A stretch of DNA of 64,000 bases, taken from Rhodoferax sp. (GTDB lineage: Bacteria > Pseudomonadota > Gammaproteobacteria > Burkholderiales > Burkholderiaceae_C). Location: contig NZ_JAUYQD010000035.1 in assembly GCF_030697375.1 (NCBI RefSeq), positions 78,882-142,881 on the forward strand, in the 5' to 3' direction. Shown piece by piece: positions 1-8,604 of the stretch. The notes beneath the pieces are model-generated. The model searched no databases, was not told where the DNA came from, and saw nothing but the letters and a program-made list of their open reading frames with translations. Both the position numbers and the translations under genes were made by a program. Numbering within the stretch: position 1 is the stretch's first letter; each line of letters begins with the position of its first letter.

Positions 1-951
1 ACCCTGGTTGCCTTGGCCGCCATGATTGGTGCTTTTTTTGCGCCTATATGGTGGGTCTCGCTGACGGCACCCAACTACCCGAAAGACGCCTTTCCTGACG
101 GCATTCGCATTCACTTCCATTTTGACGGAGTACAAAATGGATGCAGTGCCGTGGGAGCGAGCACACGCATGGGTCAGGAAACCATGCAAGCTGACATGGG
201 TCCAGATTCGGAGCGCTACAACCCCATTCTGGATGCCAAAAAAGACGTCAACAAAAACGCCGCTGGATTGGATTGTGTTCACGAGATGAACACCATCAAT
301 CATTACGTCGGTATGTTCCCAATAGCCACCGGCGCGCCTGTAGAGAAGCCTCTGGCCAAGTTCTTTTTCGGTTTTTTCGCTGTGATGCTTCTAGGCTTCA
401 TTACCCCAGAGGGAAAGCGCCGCATTTTGGTGCTTTCTGGTGGATTTGTGGCTGTTGCCGCTTGGGTATTCGTAGATCAATTCGCGCTAGGCCATTTGGA
501 CAACCACGTCAAAAATTACATGGCAGAAGCCGCGACCTTTTTCAACGAACCCGCCCGTATTCAAATTTGGGGCGATAACGTCGCCCTGTACAGCAAGATC
601 ATGATGGCCGGGTTGATGGCCGCGATGGTGATTGTGGTCGCGGGTGTAGCCCGTTTTCCCAAGTTTTCGTTATTGTTGCCCTTGGTGCCTGGTTTGTTGC
701 CGCTGTACTTCCTCATTGAATATGCCGGTTGGCTTTGGTTCTTTGGTCACAACATGCATCCCTGGGGCGCGTTCACCGTCAAACCCTTCATGCCTACGGT
801 ATTTGGCGAAGGTAAAGTGGCGCAGTTTTCCACCTACTCCTACCCTTATTGGGGCTACGGTTTGTTGGTTGTTGTGTTTGTTTGTCTGACGCTGGCGCTA
901 CTGCTGCGTCGACGCCAAATGCGTGATGGCACGGAGAAAACGCCAGGATGA
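1..951 (+). CDS. NosB-like integral membrane protein (5' partial)
   Basis: The frame is open to the window's first base, so the true start lies upstream. Hydrophobic segments occur at the extreme N-terminus, in a pair near residues 120-160, near 195-240 and near 285-302, followed by a basic RRRQMR tail. Between them lies a hydrophilic loop with conserved-looking Cys and His (HFHFDGVQNGC, CVHEMNTINHYVG). It ends in an ATGA overlap with nosD. A membrane protein of unknown role, NosB, sits between nosZ and nosD in clade II nitrous-oxide-reductase loci; position and topology fit. The family assignment is from memory of such loci, so the name is tentative. Confidence 0.6.
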   Translation, partial: TLVALAAMIGAFFAPIWWVSLTAPNYPKDAFPDGIRIHFHFDGVQNGCSAVGASTRMGQETMQADMGPDSERYNPILDAKKDVNKNAAGLDCVHEMNTINHYVGMFPIATGAPVEKPLAKFFFGFFAVMLLGFITPEGKRRILVLSGGFVAVAAWVFVDQFALGHLDNHVKNYMAEAATFFNEPARIQIWGDNVALYSKIMMAGLMAAMVIVVAGVARFPKFSLLLPLVPGLLPLYFLIEYAGWLWFFGHNMHPWGAFTVKPFMPTVFGEGKVAQFSTYSYPYWGYGLLVVVFVCLTLALLLRRRQMRDGTEKTPG

Positions 952-2324
952 TATCTCGTCGTTGGTTCCCGTTATTGCCAGCCTTACTGCTAGCTTCCAC
1001 GCTCCTGATTGCGGGCCCAACTGAGATCGGCAACGAAACCGACAAGGCCGAAACCTTTGGCGCCAACGCCGATCTATCAACCGCACCGCGTGTCAATGTA
1101 GATCGGCCCAAACCGACCTTCCCCCTGTACGAGCGGAATAAGCGCGTGCACGGGCTGCGTCCTTTCCAAGCTCTGGTCGATGCAGCGCCAGCGGGTTCGG
1201 TATTGCGCCCCCCCCCCGGCATTTACGCCGGGCCTGTAGAGCTCACCAAGCCATTGACAATTGAAGGCGGCGGGCGAGTCACCATTGATTCAGGGGACAA
1301 AGGTACCGTGTTTTCACTGGTGACCAACAATGCCACATTGCGCGGCCTGCACCTTACCGGCTCAGGTGACTCACACGACACAGATGACTCCTGTTTGGAT
1401 GTGCGCGGCCACAATAACAACATTGAACAATTGGTCATCGACAACTGTCTTTTCGGCATCGACCTCAAGCAGTCCAATGACAACACTGTCAAAAACAACA
1501 AGGTGCGGTCCAAACCCATTGAAGTAGGGATACGCGGGGATGGGCTCCGGCTGTGGTACAGCCATCGCAATCTGATCGAAGGCAATGAGATTGTGGATTC
1601 GCGCGATATGGTGGCCTGGTATTCGAATGACAACACATACCGTCGGAATTTGGGTATGCGAAGCCGCTATTCGATTCATTTCATGTTTGCCAAGAACAAT
1701 ACCGTTGAGTACAACCGCTTCTACGACAACGCTGTAGGGGTGTATTTCATGTATACCGAAGGTGGCATCCTTCGCAACAACCTGATCTCGCACGCCACAG
1801 GTGCTACCGGCATGGCCATTGGCTTTAAGGAGGCCAGCAACACGGTCATCGAAGGCAATGAGATCGTTTACTGTGCTGTGGGCATTGGCTCAGACTTGTC
1901 TCCCTTTCAACCAGACAGCAAGATATGGATTCGGAACAACCGATTTGCTTTCAACGGCATTGCCATGCAACTCACCAGTGAACTCGGTGGCAATATCGTC
2001 ACAGACAATGTTTTTGAGGGCAACCTCACCAACGTGGTGCAAGCCGGGCGGGGCAAGGCCGGGTTAAACGAATGGCGTGGCAATTTTTGGGACGACTACC
2101 TTGGTTTTGATCGCAACCATGATGGGCAAGGCGACACGCCATATGAGTTGTATGCCTATGCTGACCAAATTTGGATCGAACTCCCAGCAGCGCGTTTTTT
2201 CAAAACCGCACCGGTACTCGAACTATTGGACTTTCTTGAGCGGCTGGCACCGTTTTCCTCGCCGGAGCTCACACTGAAAGACGAACAGCCTCGCTTTGTA
2301 AAACCCAAACAGGTGCGCGGATGA
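948..2324 (+). CDS. nosD: NosD, periplasmic copper-site maturation protein for nitrous oxide reductase
   Basis: NosD works in the periplasm with the NosFY ABC transporter to build the copper-sulfur CuZ centre of NosZ. The 458-residue protein has an N-terminal hydrophobic signal (about residues 7-24) and a long right-handed beta-helix of repeated Asn-rich turns (NNTVEYNRF, NVFEGNLTNV) typical of CASH domains. The C-terminus carries ELLDFLERLAPFSSP, shared with a second NosD in this window. The start is fixed by the ATGA overlap with the preceding gene, and its end overlaps nosG by 4 bases. The usual family length and the neighbours make this secure. Confidence 0.95.
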   Translation: MISRRWFPLLPALLLASTLLIAGPTEIGNETDKAETFGANADLSTAPRVNVDRPKPTFPLYERNKRVHGLRPFQALVDAAPAGSVLRPPPGIYAGPVELTKPLTIEGGGRVTIDSGDKGTVFSLVTNNATLRGLHLTGSGDSHDTDDSCLDVRGHNNNIEQLVIDNCLFGIDLKQSNDNTVKNNKVRSKPIEVGIRGDGLRLWYSHRNLIEGNEIVDSRDMVAWYSNDNTYRRNLGMRSRYSIHFMFAKNNTVEYNRFYDNAVGVYFMYTEGGILRNNLISHATGATGMAIGFKEASNTVIEGNEIVYCAVGIGSDLSPFQPDSKIWIRNNRFAFNGIAMQLTSELGGNIVTDNVFEGNLTNVVQAGRGKAGLNEWRGNFWDDYLGFDRNHDGQGDTPYELYAYADQIWIELPAARFFKTAPVLELLDFLERLAPFSSPELTLKDEQPRFVKPKQVRG

Positions 2325-3169
2325 CAGACAACCTTCCTGACGCCAAGCCACAACGCAATACCAAGCCACGGACCACGCGGCAAGACAGGCGCCGCTGGCT
2401 ACGCACGGCACTGCTCGCAGGAGGCGTACTTGGCGCAGCTCTGTCAGGCTATCTACCACTCGCCTACGCGCAAAAAAAACGCCTGCGCCCACCTGGCGCG
2501 CTGGACGAAAAAGATCTTCTTGGTTCCTGCATCAAATGCGGTCAATGCGTACAAGTTTGTCCAGTGCAGGCAATCAAGCTGGCAGATTTAGTCGATGGCT
2601 TTGGTGTCGGCGTACCGTACATCGACCCGCGTCAGCAAGCCTGCGATTTCTCTTGTGATGCAGTGCAATGCATTTTGGCATGCCCAACCGGGTCACTGGC
2701 CTACATCAAACCTGCTTTCTTGCCGATGCGAGTAGGTGCGCCCTTGGTCGGAAAACCCATTCTCAAAGCCAAGGAAAAGGATGCGGAGCCTACGCTCAAT
2801 TTGAAGGAGCGCATGGGAGTGGCGCGGCTGGCGCGGCCGGAAGCCTGTCTCGCGACACAGGGCAAAGGGTTCAAAGGGCAAGCACGCGGTGCCGACTTCA
2901 AGGGTCGCATGCGTTACATGGACGTTGACCGCTGGAAACCGATTCTGGTAGCAGACCATCCGTACGATGTCAAAGAATGCAATTTGTGTGTCAGTGAATG
3001 TCCGATTGGCGGCGCAATTTCCATAGAAACCCTGACTACAGTAGATGGAAAAACCCAGCGTCAACCCGTGGTGCATGAACCCTGCGTCGGGTGCGGTGTC
3101 TGCGAAATGGTTTGCCCAACGGAGTCCGCCAGCATTGTGATTGAAGCCCGGGAGGTATGGAAAGCATGA
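2321..3169 (+). CDS. nosG: NosG, NapG-type periplasmic polyferredoxin
   Basis: NapG/MauM-type iron-sulfur protein, expected to pass electrons from the membrane partner NosH towards periplasmic acceptors of the N2O-reducing system. A Tat-like signal is visible (RRRWLR at 23-28, then a hydrophobic stretch ending near AYA). Four cysteine clusters follow: CIKCGQCVQVCP near 70-81, a CDFSCDAVQC-type cluster near 107, CNLCVSECP near 220 and CVGCGVCEMVCP near 254-265, enough for about four [4Fe-4S] centres. The gene overlaps nosD and nosH by ATGA junctions. In clade II loci NosG and NosH are proposed to form a menaquinol dehydrogenase. Confidence 0.92.
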   Translation: MTDNLPDAKPQRNTKPRTTRQDRRRWLRTALLAGGVLGAALSGYLPLAYAQKKRLRPPGALDEKDLLGSCIKCGQCVQVCPVQAIKLADLVDGFGVGVPYIDPRQQACDFSCDAVQCILACPTGSLAYIKPAFLPMRVGAPLVGKPILKAKEKDAEPTLNLKERMGVARLARPEACLATQGKGFKGQARGADFKGRMRYMDVDRWKPILVADHPYDVKECNLCVSECPIGGAISIETLTTVDGKTQRQPVVHEPCVGCGVCEMVCPTESASIVIEAREVWKA

Positions 3170-4146
3170 AAGACATCCGCTGGCAACGTTTTTTCGATCA
3201 AATCGCGATCATGTTTGGCCGCGAGCCTAAAAAGCCAACGGTCATTACCGAACGCGCGCAGAAAATTCACGAGCTCAAACGCATGGCCAACAAGGTCGAA
3301 GTTCGAGCGGCAATTCTGCTGGCCCACGAAAAGCCACGCAGCAACACATGGCGCAATCGGCGTTGGGCAGTGTTAATAGCCGCAAACCTACTGTTCGCGG
3401 TGTCGTTTGGTTTTGATATTCAGATACTTGAAGGTGCGTTGACGGCCTCACGCTTTGTCGGATTTCACCTGATTGACCTTAACTCTGCGCTTCAGGTCAT
3501 GCTGGCGCACAAACACATCATTGTGAATTTGGTCATCGGCACGCTCACCATCATGGCATTTTGGATGCTCATGGGTGGTCGGGCATTTTGCTCATGGGTT
3601 TGCCCATACCACTTTCTGGCCGAATGGGCAGAGAAGCTGCACCTATGGATGGCAAGTAAGAAACTGGTGTCTGACCAGACCATGAGTCGCAGTTTACGGT
3701 CCTATTTTTGGGTGGTCTTTGCCATCGCCGCATTGGGTACAGGCTATACCGTATTTGAAGCGATCTCCCCTACCGGAATACTGTCCCGAGCCATCATCTA
3801 TGGACCTGGACTGGCCATGTTATGGGTGCTCGCATTATTGTTGTTTGAGGTTGCCATCTCTCGACGCGCGTGGTGCCGCTATGCCTGCCCCATCGGCCTG
3901 ACCTATGGGGTTGTTGGCATCGTTTCACCCGTGCGCATCAAATACACCTTGGAGGGCTGTTTCCATGAAGGTGACTGCCGCAAGGTGTGCCTGGTTCCAC
4001 ACGTACTGGATACCGTGATCAAAGGCCGTGCCGTGGACACTGAAATTTCGCTTGGGCCCGATTGCACGCGCTGTGGCGCTTGCGTTGACACCTGTCCGAC
4101 AGGATCACTTAAATTCGACGTCAAAGGCCTCTCCAAGTTACTCTAA
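3166..4146 (+). CDS. nosH: NosH, NapH-type membrane quinol dehydrogenase ferredoxin
   Basis: Membrane partner of NosG, thought to take electrons from quinol. Hydrophobic helices surround two short motifs, CSWVCP (about 142) and CRYACP (about 237), and a C-terminal ferredoxin cluster CTRCGACVDTCP lies near 300. This is the NapH layout. A start at 3157 is possible, but GGAGG at 3151-3155 lies only 1 base from it and 10 bases from ATG 3166, and the latter gives the same ATGA overlap seen elsewhere in the operon, so 3166 is preferred. The gap to nosF is 51 bases, the largest within the core nos genes. Confidence 0.92.
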   Translation: MKDIRWQRFFDQIAIMFGREPKKPTVITERAQKIHELKRMANKVEVRAAILLAHEKPRSNTWRNRRWAVLIAANLLFAVSFGFDIQILEGALTASRFVGFHLIDLNSALQVMLAHKHIIVNLVIGTLTIMAFWMLMGGRAFCSWVCPYHFLAEWAEKLHLWMASKKLVSDQTMSRSLRSYFWVVFAIAALGTGYTVFEAISPTGILSRAIIYGPGLAMLWVLALLLFEVAISRRAWCRYACPIGLTYGVVGIVSPVRIKYTLEGCFHEGDCRKVCLVPHVLDTVIKGRAVDTEISLGPDCTRCGACVDTCPTGSLKFDVKGLSKLL

Positions 4147-4197
4147 ACCGGCTGCCTCCACTGGGCACTGACGGCACTTTCCACACTGAAATACACC

Positions 4198-5058
4198 GTG
4201 ATCAGCTTCAAACACGTCACCAAATCCTTCCGACGCGCCCGTATCCTCGATGGTATTGATCTGGAGGTGGGCTTGGGCGAGCGCGTCGCCTTGATTGGTT
4301 CCAACGGTGCGGGCAAAACCACGCTCATCCGATGCCTGCTTGGTGAATACACACACGACGGTGAGATTCTCATTCAGGGACGCAACCCACGCCAGGAACG
4401 CACAGACGTTCTGGGTTTGATTGGTTTCGTTCCACAGCTGCCACCACCGCTCAAAATGCCGGTGGGCCAATTGATCAATTTTGCAGCCGCGTTGTGCAAC
4501 ACCCTGCCCACCCGCGTACATGAGGTCGCCAGCCGTTTGGGCCTGGATGTTACCGATATCTTGTCACGCCCCTTCAACAAGCTTTCTGGAGGCATGAAGC
4601 AAAAACTTCTGATCGCCATAGCCTTGGGACGCGATGCCAAGGTCCTGGTGATGGACGAGCCTGCTGCCAACCTTGACCCGCAAGCGCGCAAGATTTTCTT
4701 TGAATTGTTGGCCGAACGCGCTGAGAGTACGACGATGCTGATATCAAGCCACCGTATCAATGAGGTATCTGCACTGGTCAATCGGGTGGTTGAACTCGAT
4801 TTGGGCAAGGTAGTGCTTGATGAACGAATGGCCAATGACACCTCTCTGACCGGCATGCTGCTGGGTCGCCTGGTGTCGCGGCAACCTGAGCCCGCGCTGG
4901 CCAAGGCACTCGGGCAGTGGAACTTTCGGGCACTTGATGCCGAGGAGACCCAATGGGAAGGCCAAGTGGCAGGGCCCGACCGTTTGCGTTTTCTAGGCAT
5001 GGTGTCGCGTTATGTTGCCGTCGTCACTGAAGTCTCCCTGTCGGAGATTGATCCATGA
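4198..5058 (+). CDS. nosF: NosF, ABC transporter ATPase for NosZ maturation
   Basis: Cytoplasmic ATPase that pairs with NosY and acts with NosD in CuZ assembly. Walker A GSNGAGKTT is near residues 35-43, the signature LSGGMKQK near 129 and Walker B VLVMDEPAANLD near 151, in the 286-residue length usual for NosF. The start is GTG with no clear Shine-Dalgarno sequence; no better upstream ATG exists in frame. The stop overlaps nosL by ATGA, so the two are probably translationally coupled. Confidence 0.93.
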   Translation: MISFKHVTKSFRRARILDGIDLEVGLGERVALIGSNGAGKTTLIRCLLGEYTHDGEILIQGRNPRQERTDVLGLIGFVPQLPPPLKMPVGQLINFAAALCNTLPTRVHEVASRLGLDVTDILSRPFNKLSGGMKQKLLIAIALGRDAKVLVMDEPAANLDPQARKIFFELLAERAESTTMLISSHRINEVSALVNRVVELDLGKVVLDERMANDTSLTGMLLGRLVSRQPEPALAKALGQWNFRALDAEETQWEGQVAGPDRLRFLGMVSRYVAVVTEVSLSEIDP

Positions 5059-5576
5059 AACGACGCAACCTCATAGCCTATGGCTTTGCGCTTACACCGC
5101 TGGCTGCCTTGCTGTCAGCTTGCGCTGAAGAAGGCCATTGGCCTGACGGAATGGCACCCATCAAGTGGGACCGCGATGTCTGTACCCGCTGCAAAATGGC
5201 TATTTCTGACCGGCGATTTACATCTCAGATTCGTGGCGGTTCCAACAATCTGGCATTCAAGTTTGACGACATTGGCTGCGCCACAACTTGGCGCTCTGAA
5301 AAGCTGAAAGAGTACCCCTGGCTCACCGACGCCGCCACGCGTTTCTGGGTTGCAGATTTCAGTGGCAAGGGGGAAAGGTGGTTGAATGCACGAAGCGCCC
5401 ACTACCTCAGTGGAAAAACCTCGCCCATGGGATACAACTATGCCGCTTTTGGCGAACCGCTCACAGATTCGATTGGCTTTGAAAGTATGTGCCAGAAAAC
5501 GTCGGGCATGCTGCCTGCAGATTGTCTGTCTGAATCGGTCGACTCACGTTCGCGTACTGCAAACGCCCCCCAATAA
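5055..5576 (+). CDS. nosL: NosL, outer-membrane-type copper lipoprotein
   Basis: Lipoprotein copper chaperone that delivers Cu(I) for NosZ maturation. The signal ends in a lipobox LLSAC with Cys23. A CTRCKM motif (43-48) contains the conserved Cys-Met copper-binding signature of NosL, followed by FDDIGC. The 173-residue length is typical. Here nosL lies between nosF and nosY, whereas nosL last (F-Y-L) is the commoner order; the overlap with nosF and the 15-base gap to nosY show they stay co-transcribed. Confidence 0.93.
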   Translation: MKRRNLIAYGFALTPLAALLSACAEEGHWPDGMAPIKWDRDVCTRCKMAISDRRFTSQIRGGSNNLAFKFDDIGCATTWRSEKLKEYPWLTDAATRFWVADFSGKGERWLNARSAHYLSGKTSPMGYNYAAFGEPLTDSIGFESMCQKTSGMLPADCLSESVDSRSRTANAPQ

Positions 5577-5591
5577 TCCCATTCACTCCCC

Positions 5592-6419
5592 ATGAAACAA
5601 CTCTGGCTGACTGCCAAACTCGACATCGTTGAATCCTTGCATGCGCGATGGTTCCTCATTTACTCACTGGTATTTGGCGGCATCGTTGCACTGCTCTTCC
5701 TGTTTGGACTGACCGAATCACGTGTGCTGGGGTTCATCGGCCTATCGCGGTTATTGGTGACCTACATTCAGCTCACCATGGCCATACTTCCGATTTTTGT
5801 GTTGATCACCACCGTACGTTCGGTCGCCGGTGACCGAGAGGCCGGTGTGTACGAATACCTGCTGTCTCTGCCGATTTCTTTGGCCGCATGGTTTTGGGGA
5901 AAAATTCTGGGCCGCTATCTGGTGATATTCCTGCCGGTGTTTGGGGCTATGGGTCTTGCCGTGGTCATCGCACTGGTGCAGGGCATCGATGTACCTTGGG
6001 GTATTTTTTGCTATTACACCGCCTTACTTGCGGTAATGGCCGCCTGTTTTTTGGGCATTGGTATGTTGATTTCAGCGCTTGCGCGTAGCACCGACATGGC
6101 CCAGGGCGCCGCCTTTTTGGTCTGGTTAACCTTTCTCTTATTTCTAGACCTGATCTTGTTGGGCGTCATGATCCAGGGCAAAATTTCGCCTGAATTGGCA
6201 GTCACCCTGGCCCTGGCCAATCCACTGCAGGTCTTTCGCACCGCAGCACTTGCCATGTTCGACCCGCAACTGATCGTACTGGGACCTTCAGCCTATGTAA
6301 TTTTGGATTTGTTTGGAGCTCTGGGATACAAGGTATTTGCGCTTGCCTACCCTGCTCTATTGGGCCTTGGGGCGGCGTTCACCGGCTTCCTGCTGTTTCG
6401 ACGTGGAGATTTGCCCTAA
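5592..6419 (+). CDS. nosY: NosY, ABC permease for NosZ maturation
   Basis: Membrane permease of the NosFY exporter, whose exported substrate is thought to be a sulfur species for the CuZ centre. The 275-residue protein has six hydrophobic segments, including a strong block at about 35-75 and a C-terminal helix pair, and the SVAGDREAGVYEYLLSLP motif typical of the family. Its TAA stop shares one base with the ATG of the following thioredoxin gene. Confidence 0.93.
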   Translation: MKQLWLTAKLDIVESLHARWFLIYSLVFGGIVALLFLFGLTESRVLGFIGLSRLLVTYIQLTMAILPIFVLITTVRSVAGDREAGVYEYLLSLPISLAAWFWGKILGRYLVIFLPVFGAMGLAVVIALVQGIDVPWGIFCYYTALLAVMAACFLGIGMLISALARSTDMAQGAAFLVWLTFLLFLDLILLGVMIQGKISPELAVTLALANPLQVFRTAALAMFDPQLIVLGPSAYVILDLFGALGYKVFALAYPALLGLGAAFTGFLLFRRGDLP

Positions 6420-6958
6420 TGCTTTACTTCAGGCGTTCCATACTGTCGCTGCTTCTGGTATTTGCCAGCGCGGCAAGCGTGGCACAGGAAAAAGCGAACA
6501 CCCGCACAGGTTTGGTTTTGGACGAAGCGAGTCGCATCAATACCGAAGCACTCTTTGCTGCCACACTGTACGATTTGGACAATCGACCGGTGCAATTTTC
6601 CTCCCATCGCGGACGCCCGATGGTTGTCAATTTTTGGGCGCGCTGGTGCGCCCCCTGCCGTGTTGAAATTCCCGAGCTGGTTGCATTGCAGCAGCGCAAG
6701 ACGGGGGTGGATGTCATTGGCATCAATATCGAAAGCGCCGCTGAACCGGTGCGCGATTTTGCCCGCGCTTATGACGTCAATTACCCGGTGTATTTGACGC
6801 GCCAAAGTGGCATAGATTTGATGCGCTCGCTGAACAATGACAAAGCCGGACTCCCATTCACGGTCGTTATTAACCGTCAGGGCGCCGTGGTCGCCAGCCG
6901 GATGGGGGCCATGACGCGCGAGCAGTTAGATATCTCCGTGGAACGGGCACTGCGTTGA
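6419..6958 (+). CDS. TlpA-like periplasmic thioredoxin
   Basis: Secreted or membrane-anchored thiol-disulfide protein. An N-terminal hydrophobic signal ends near ASVAQ, and the active site WCAPC lies near residues 77-81 in a thioredoxin fold with a GLPFTVV cis-Pro loop near 142. TlpA proteins reduce cysteines in copper chaperones and cytochrome apoproteins. The position directly after nosLY and before SCO1 suggests it keeps NosL, SCO or cytochrome thiols reduced. That role is inferred from context. Confidence 0.85.
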   Translation: MLYFRRSILSLLLVFASAASVAQEKANTRTGLVLDEASRINTEALFAATLYDLDNRPVQFSSHRGRPMVVNFWARWCAPCRVEIPELVALQQRKTGVDVIGINIESAAEPVRDFARAYDVNYPVYLTRQSGIDLMRSLNNDKAGLPFTVVINRQGAVVASRMGAMTREQLDISVERALR

Positions 6959-6962
6959 TCCC

Positions 6963-7700
6963 ATGAACGACACCCCCGATATCAGCCACAGTTTTGGCAA
7001 CCAGTCTGTCACCAGCGAGCAGCGCCGGGCACGCATTCGACTGGTCTTTGACGCCGTGGCACCGCGCTATGACTTGATGAACGATCTGATGAGCATGGGC
7101 ATCCACCGGCTGTGGAAGCGCACGCTGTCCCGACGCGTGTCCACTGCCAAAGGCTGGGTGCTTGACCTGGCGGGAGGAACCGGTGACGTTGCCCGTTTGC
7201 TATTGGGTCGCAATAGGCATGTGGTGGTCTGCGACCCCAGCTTGGCCATGATGCAAGTCGGGCGCCAGCGCCCTGGCAGCGGGGGACTTCAGTGGTTGGC
7301 TGGCGAAGCAGAGCAACTGCCACTACCTGATGGCAGTGTTGATTTGTTAACGGTTTCCTTTGGGCTGCGCAACACGACCCACCTGACACAGGCCTTGAGC
7401 GAGATCCTGCGAGTACTCAAACCAGGAGGGCGTTTTGTCTGCCTGGAGTTTTCCCGCCCGGTCGCATGGCTTGCACCACTGTATGACCTGTACTCTTTTT
7501 TTGTGATCCCTCGGCTGGGTGCTGCTGTGGCCGGTGAACCGCAGGCCTACCAGTACCTTATTGAATCGATTCGGCGTTTCCCGGATCAGCAAGGCTTTGC
7601 CGATCTGATGCAGCAAGCGGGGTTTACCGATGTGCGTTGGGAAAACCTTTCGTTTGGTATCGCCTGCCTGCACTTCGGTACACGCCAACATGCAAACTGA
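6963..7700 (+). CDS. UbiE/MenG-like quinone C-methyltransferase
   Basis: SAM-dependent methyltransferase of the UbiE/MenG family, which methylates demethylmenaquinone or a ubiquinone precursor. The N-terminal signature VFDAVAPRYDLMNDLMSMG and WKR, SAM-binding motif I LDLAGGTGDVA (about 67-77), FGLRNTTHLTQAL and LKPGGRFVCLEFSRP are all present. At 245 residues it has the usual length. It begins 4 bases after the thioredoxin gene and overlaps the MenA-like gene by 11 bases, which favours a role in menaquinone synthesis; a general UbiE is expected elsewhere in the chromosome. Confidence 0.85.
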   Translation: MNDTPDISHSFGNQSVTSEQRRARIRLVFDAVAPRYDLMNDLMSMGIHRLWKRTLSRRVSTAKGWVLDLAGGTGDVARLLLGRNRHVVVCDPSLAMMQVGRQRPGSGGLQWLAGEAEQLPLPDGSVDLLTVSFGLRNTTHLTQALSEILRVLKPGGRFVCLEFSRPVAWLAPLYDLYSFFVIPRLGAAVAGEPQAYQYLIESIRRFPDQQGFADLMQQAGFTDVRWENLSFGIACLHFGTRQHAN

Positions 7701-8604
7701 TCCCAGCTCCATGCTGTTGACCAGGCCTGCCAGCATGGTGCTCATTTGGTGGACGGCCATTCGACCGCGCACTTTGAGTATTGCCATCACTCCGGTTGTA
7801 CTAGGCACCGCACTGGCATGGGCGGACGCCAGCGCCAAGCACTGGCCGGCATTGGTCGCTGCACTGGTCTGTGCCCTGTTGATTCAGATCGGGACCAACC
7901 TGCACAATGACGTGGTTGACTTTGAACGCGGAACCGACCGTCCTGACCGCATTGGCCCGCTGCGCGTGACTGCTGCCGGCTGGGTGAGCAGCAACAGCAT
8001 GCACCGCGCCACCTATGCGAGCTTCGGCTTGGCAGTCGCCATTGGCGTTTACCTGGTGGCGCACGGGGGATGGCCGATTTTTCTGGCTGGCGCAACTTCC
8101 GTTTTGGCGGGCTGGGCCTACTCCGGTGGACCCCGCCCCATCTCCCACACCGCGCTGGGCGAGGCAGTGGTGCTGATGTTCTTTGGCTGGGTTGCGGTGG
8201 CAGGAAGCCACTGGCTTCAAAGCGGAACGCCTTCGCTGGATGCCTGGCTGTGTGGCACGGTGGTCGGCCTACCAGCGGCCGCCGTCCTATTGGTCAACAA
8301 CTACCGGGACCTCGAAGCGGATGTGCGCAGCGGTCGGCGAACACTGGCCGCGCGGCTGGGCAGGGCGCGCGCGTGCCATCTTTACGCTGCCATGCTGCTG
8401 CTGCCATTTGGCCTGATTCTCTTGTTGGCCTCGCGGGGCCGCATGGGCGTACTGGTGACGCTGTCTGCCCTTCCTTACTGCTTGCGCTTGGCACAACAAC
8501 TGCGCCAGGCTTCCACCGGTGCCGCGCTCAACACTCAGCTGGCAGCCACCGCCAAGATTGGACTGATCCTTGGAGCTTTGTTATCTGTGGGGGTATTTTT
8601 ATGA
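7690..8604 (+). CDS. menA: MenA-like 1,4-dihydroxy-2-naphthoate polyprenyltransferase
   Basis: Integral-membrane UbiA-superfamily prenyltransferase. The first Asp-rich motif is NDVVDFERGTDRPDRIGPLR near residues 73-92 and the second NNYRDLEADVRSGRRTLA near 203-220; the RxGPxR and NNxRDxxxDxxxGxxTLA patterns are those of MenA rather than UbiA. Several hydrophobic helices alternate with these loops. ATG 7690 overlaps the methyltransferase gene and is the most upstream likely start; ATG 7711 is an alternative. MenA attaches the isoprenoid tail to dihydroxynaphthoate. No other menaquinone gene lies in the window, so the headgroup must come from elsewhere, or the substrate differs. Confidence 0.82.
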   Translation: MQTDPSSMLLTRPASMVLIWWTAIRPRTLSIAITPVVLGTALAWADASAKHWPALVAALVCALLIQIGTNLHNDVVDFERGTDRPDRIGPLRVTAAGWVSSNSMHRATYASFGLAVAIGVYLVAHGGWPIFLAGATSVLAGWAYSGGPRPISHTALGEAVVLMFFGWVAVAGSHWLQSGTPSLDAWLCGTVVGLPAAAVLLVNNYRDLEADVRSGRRTLAARLGRARACHLYAAMLLLPFGLILLLASRGRMGVLVTLSALPYCLRLAQQLRQASTGAALNTQLAATAKIGLILGALLSVGVFL

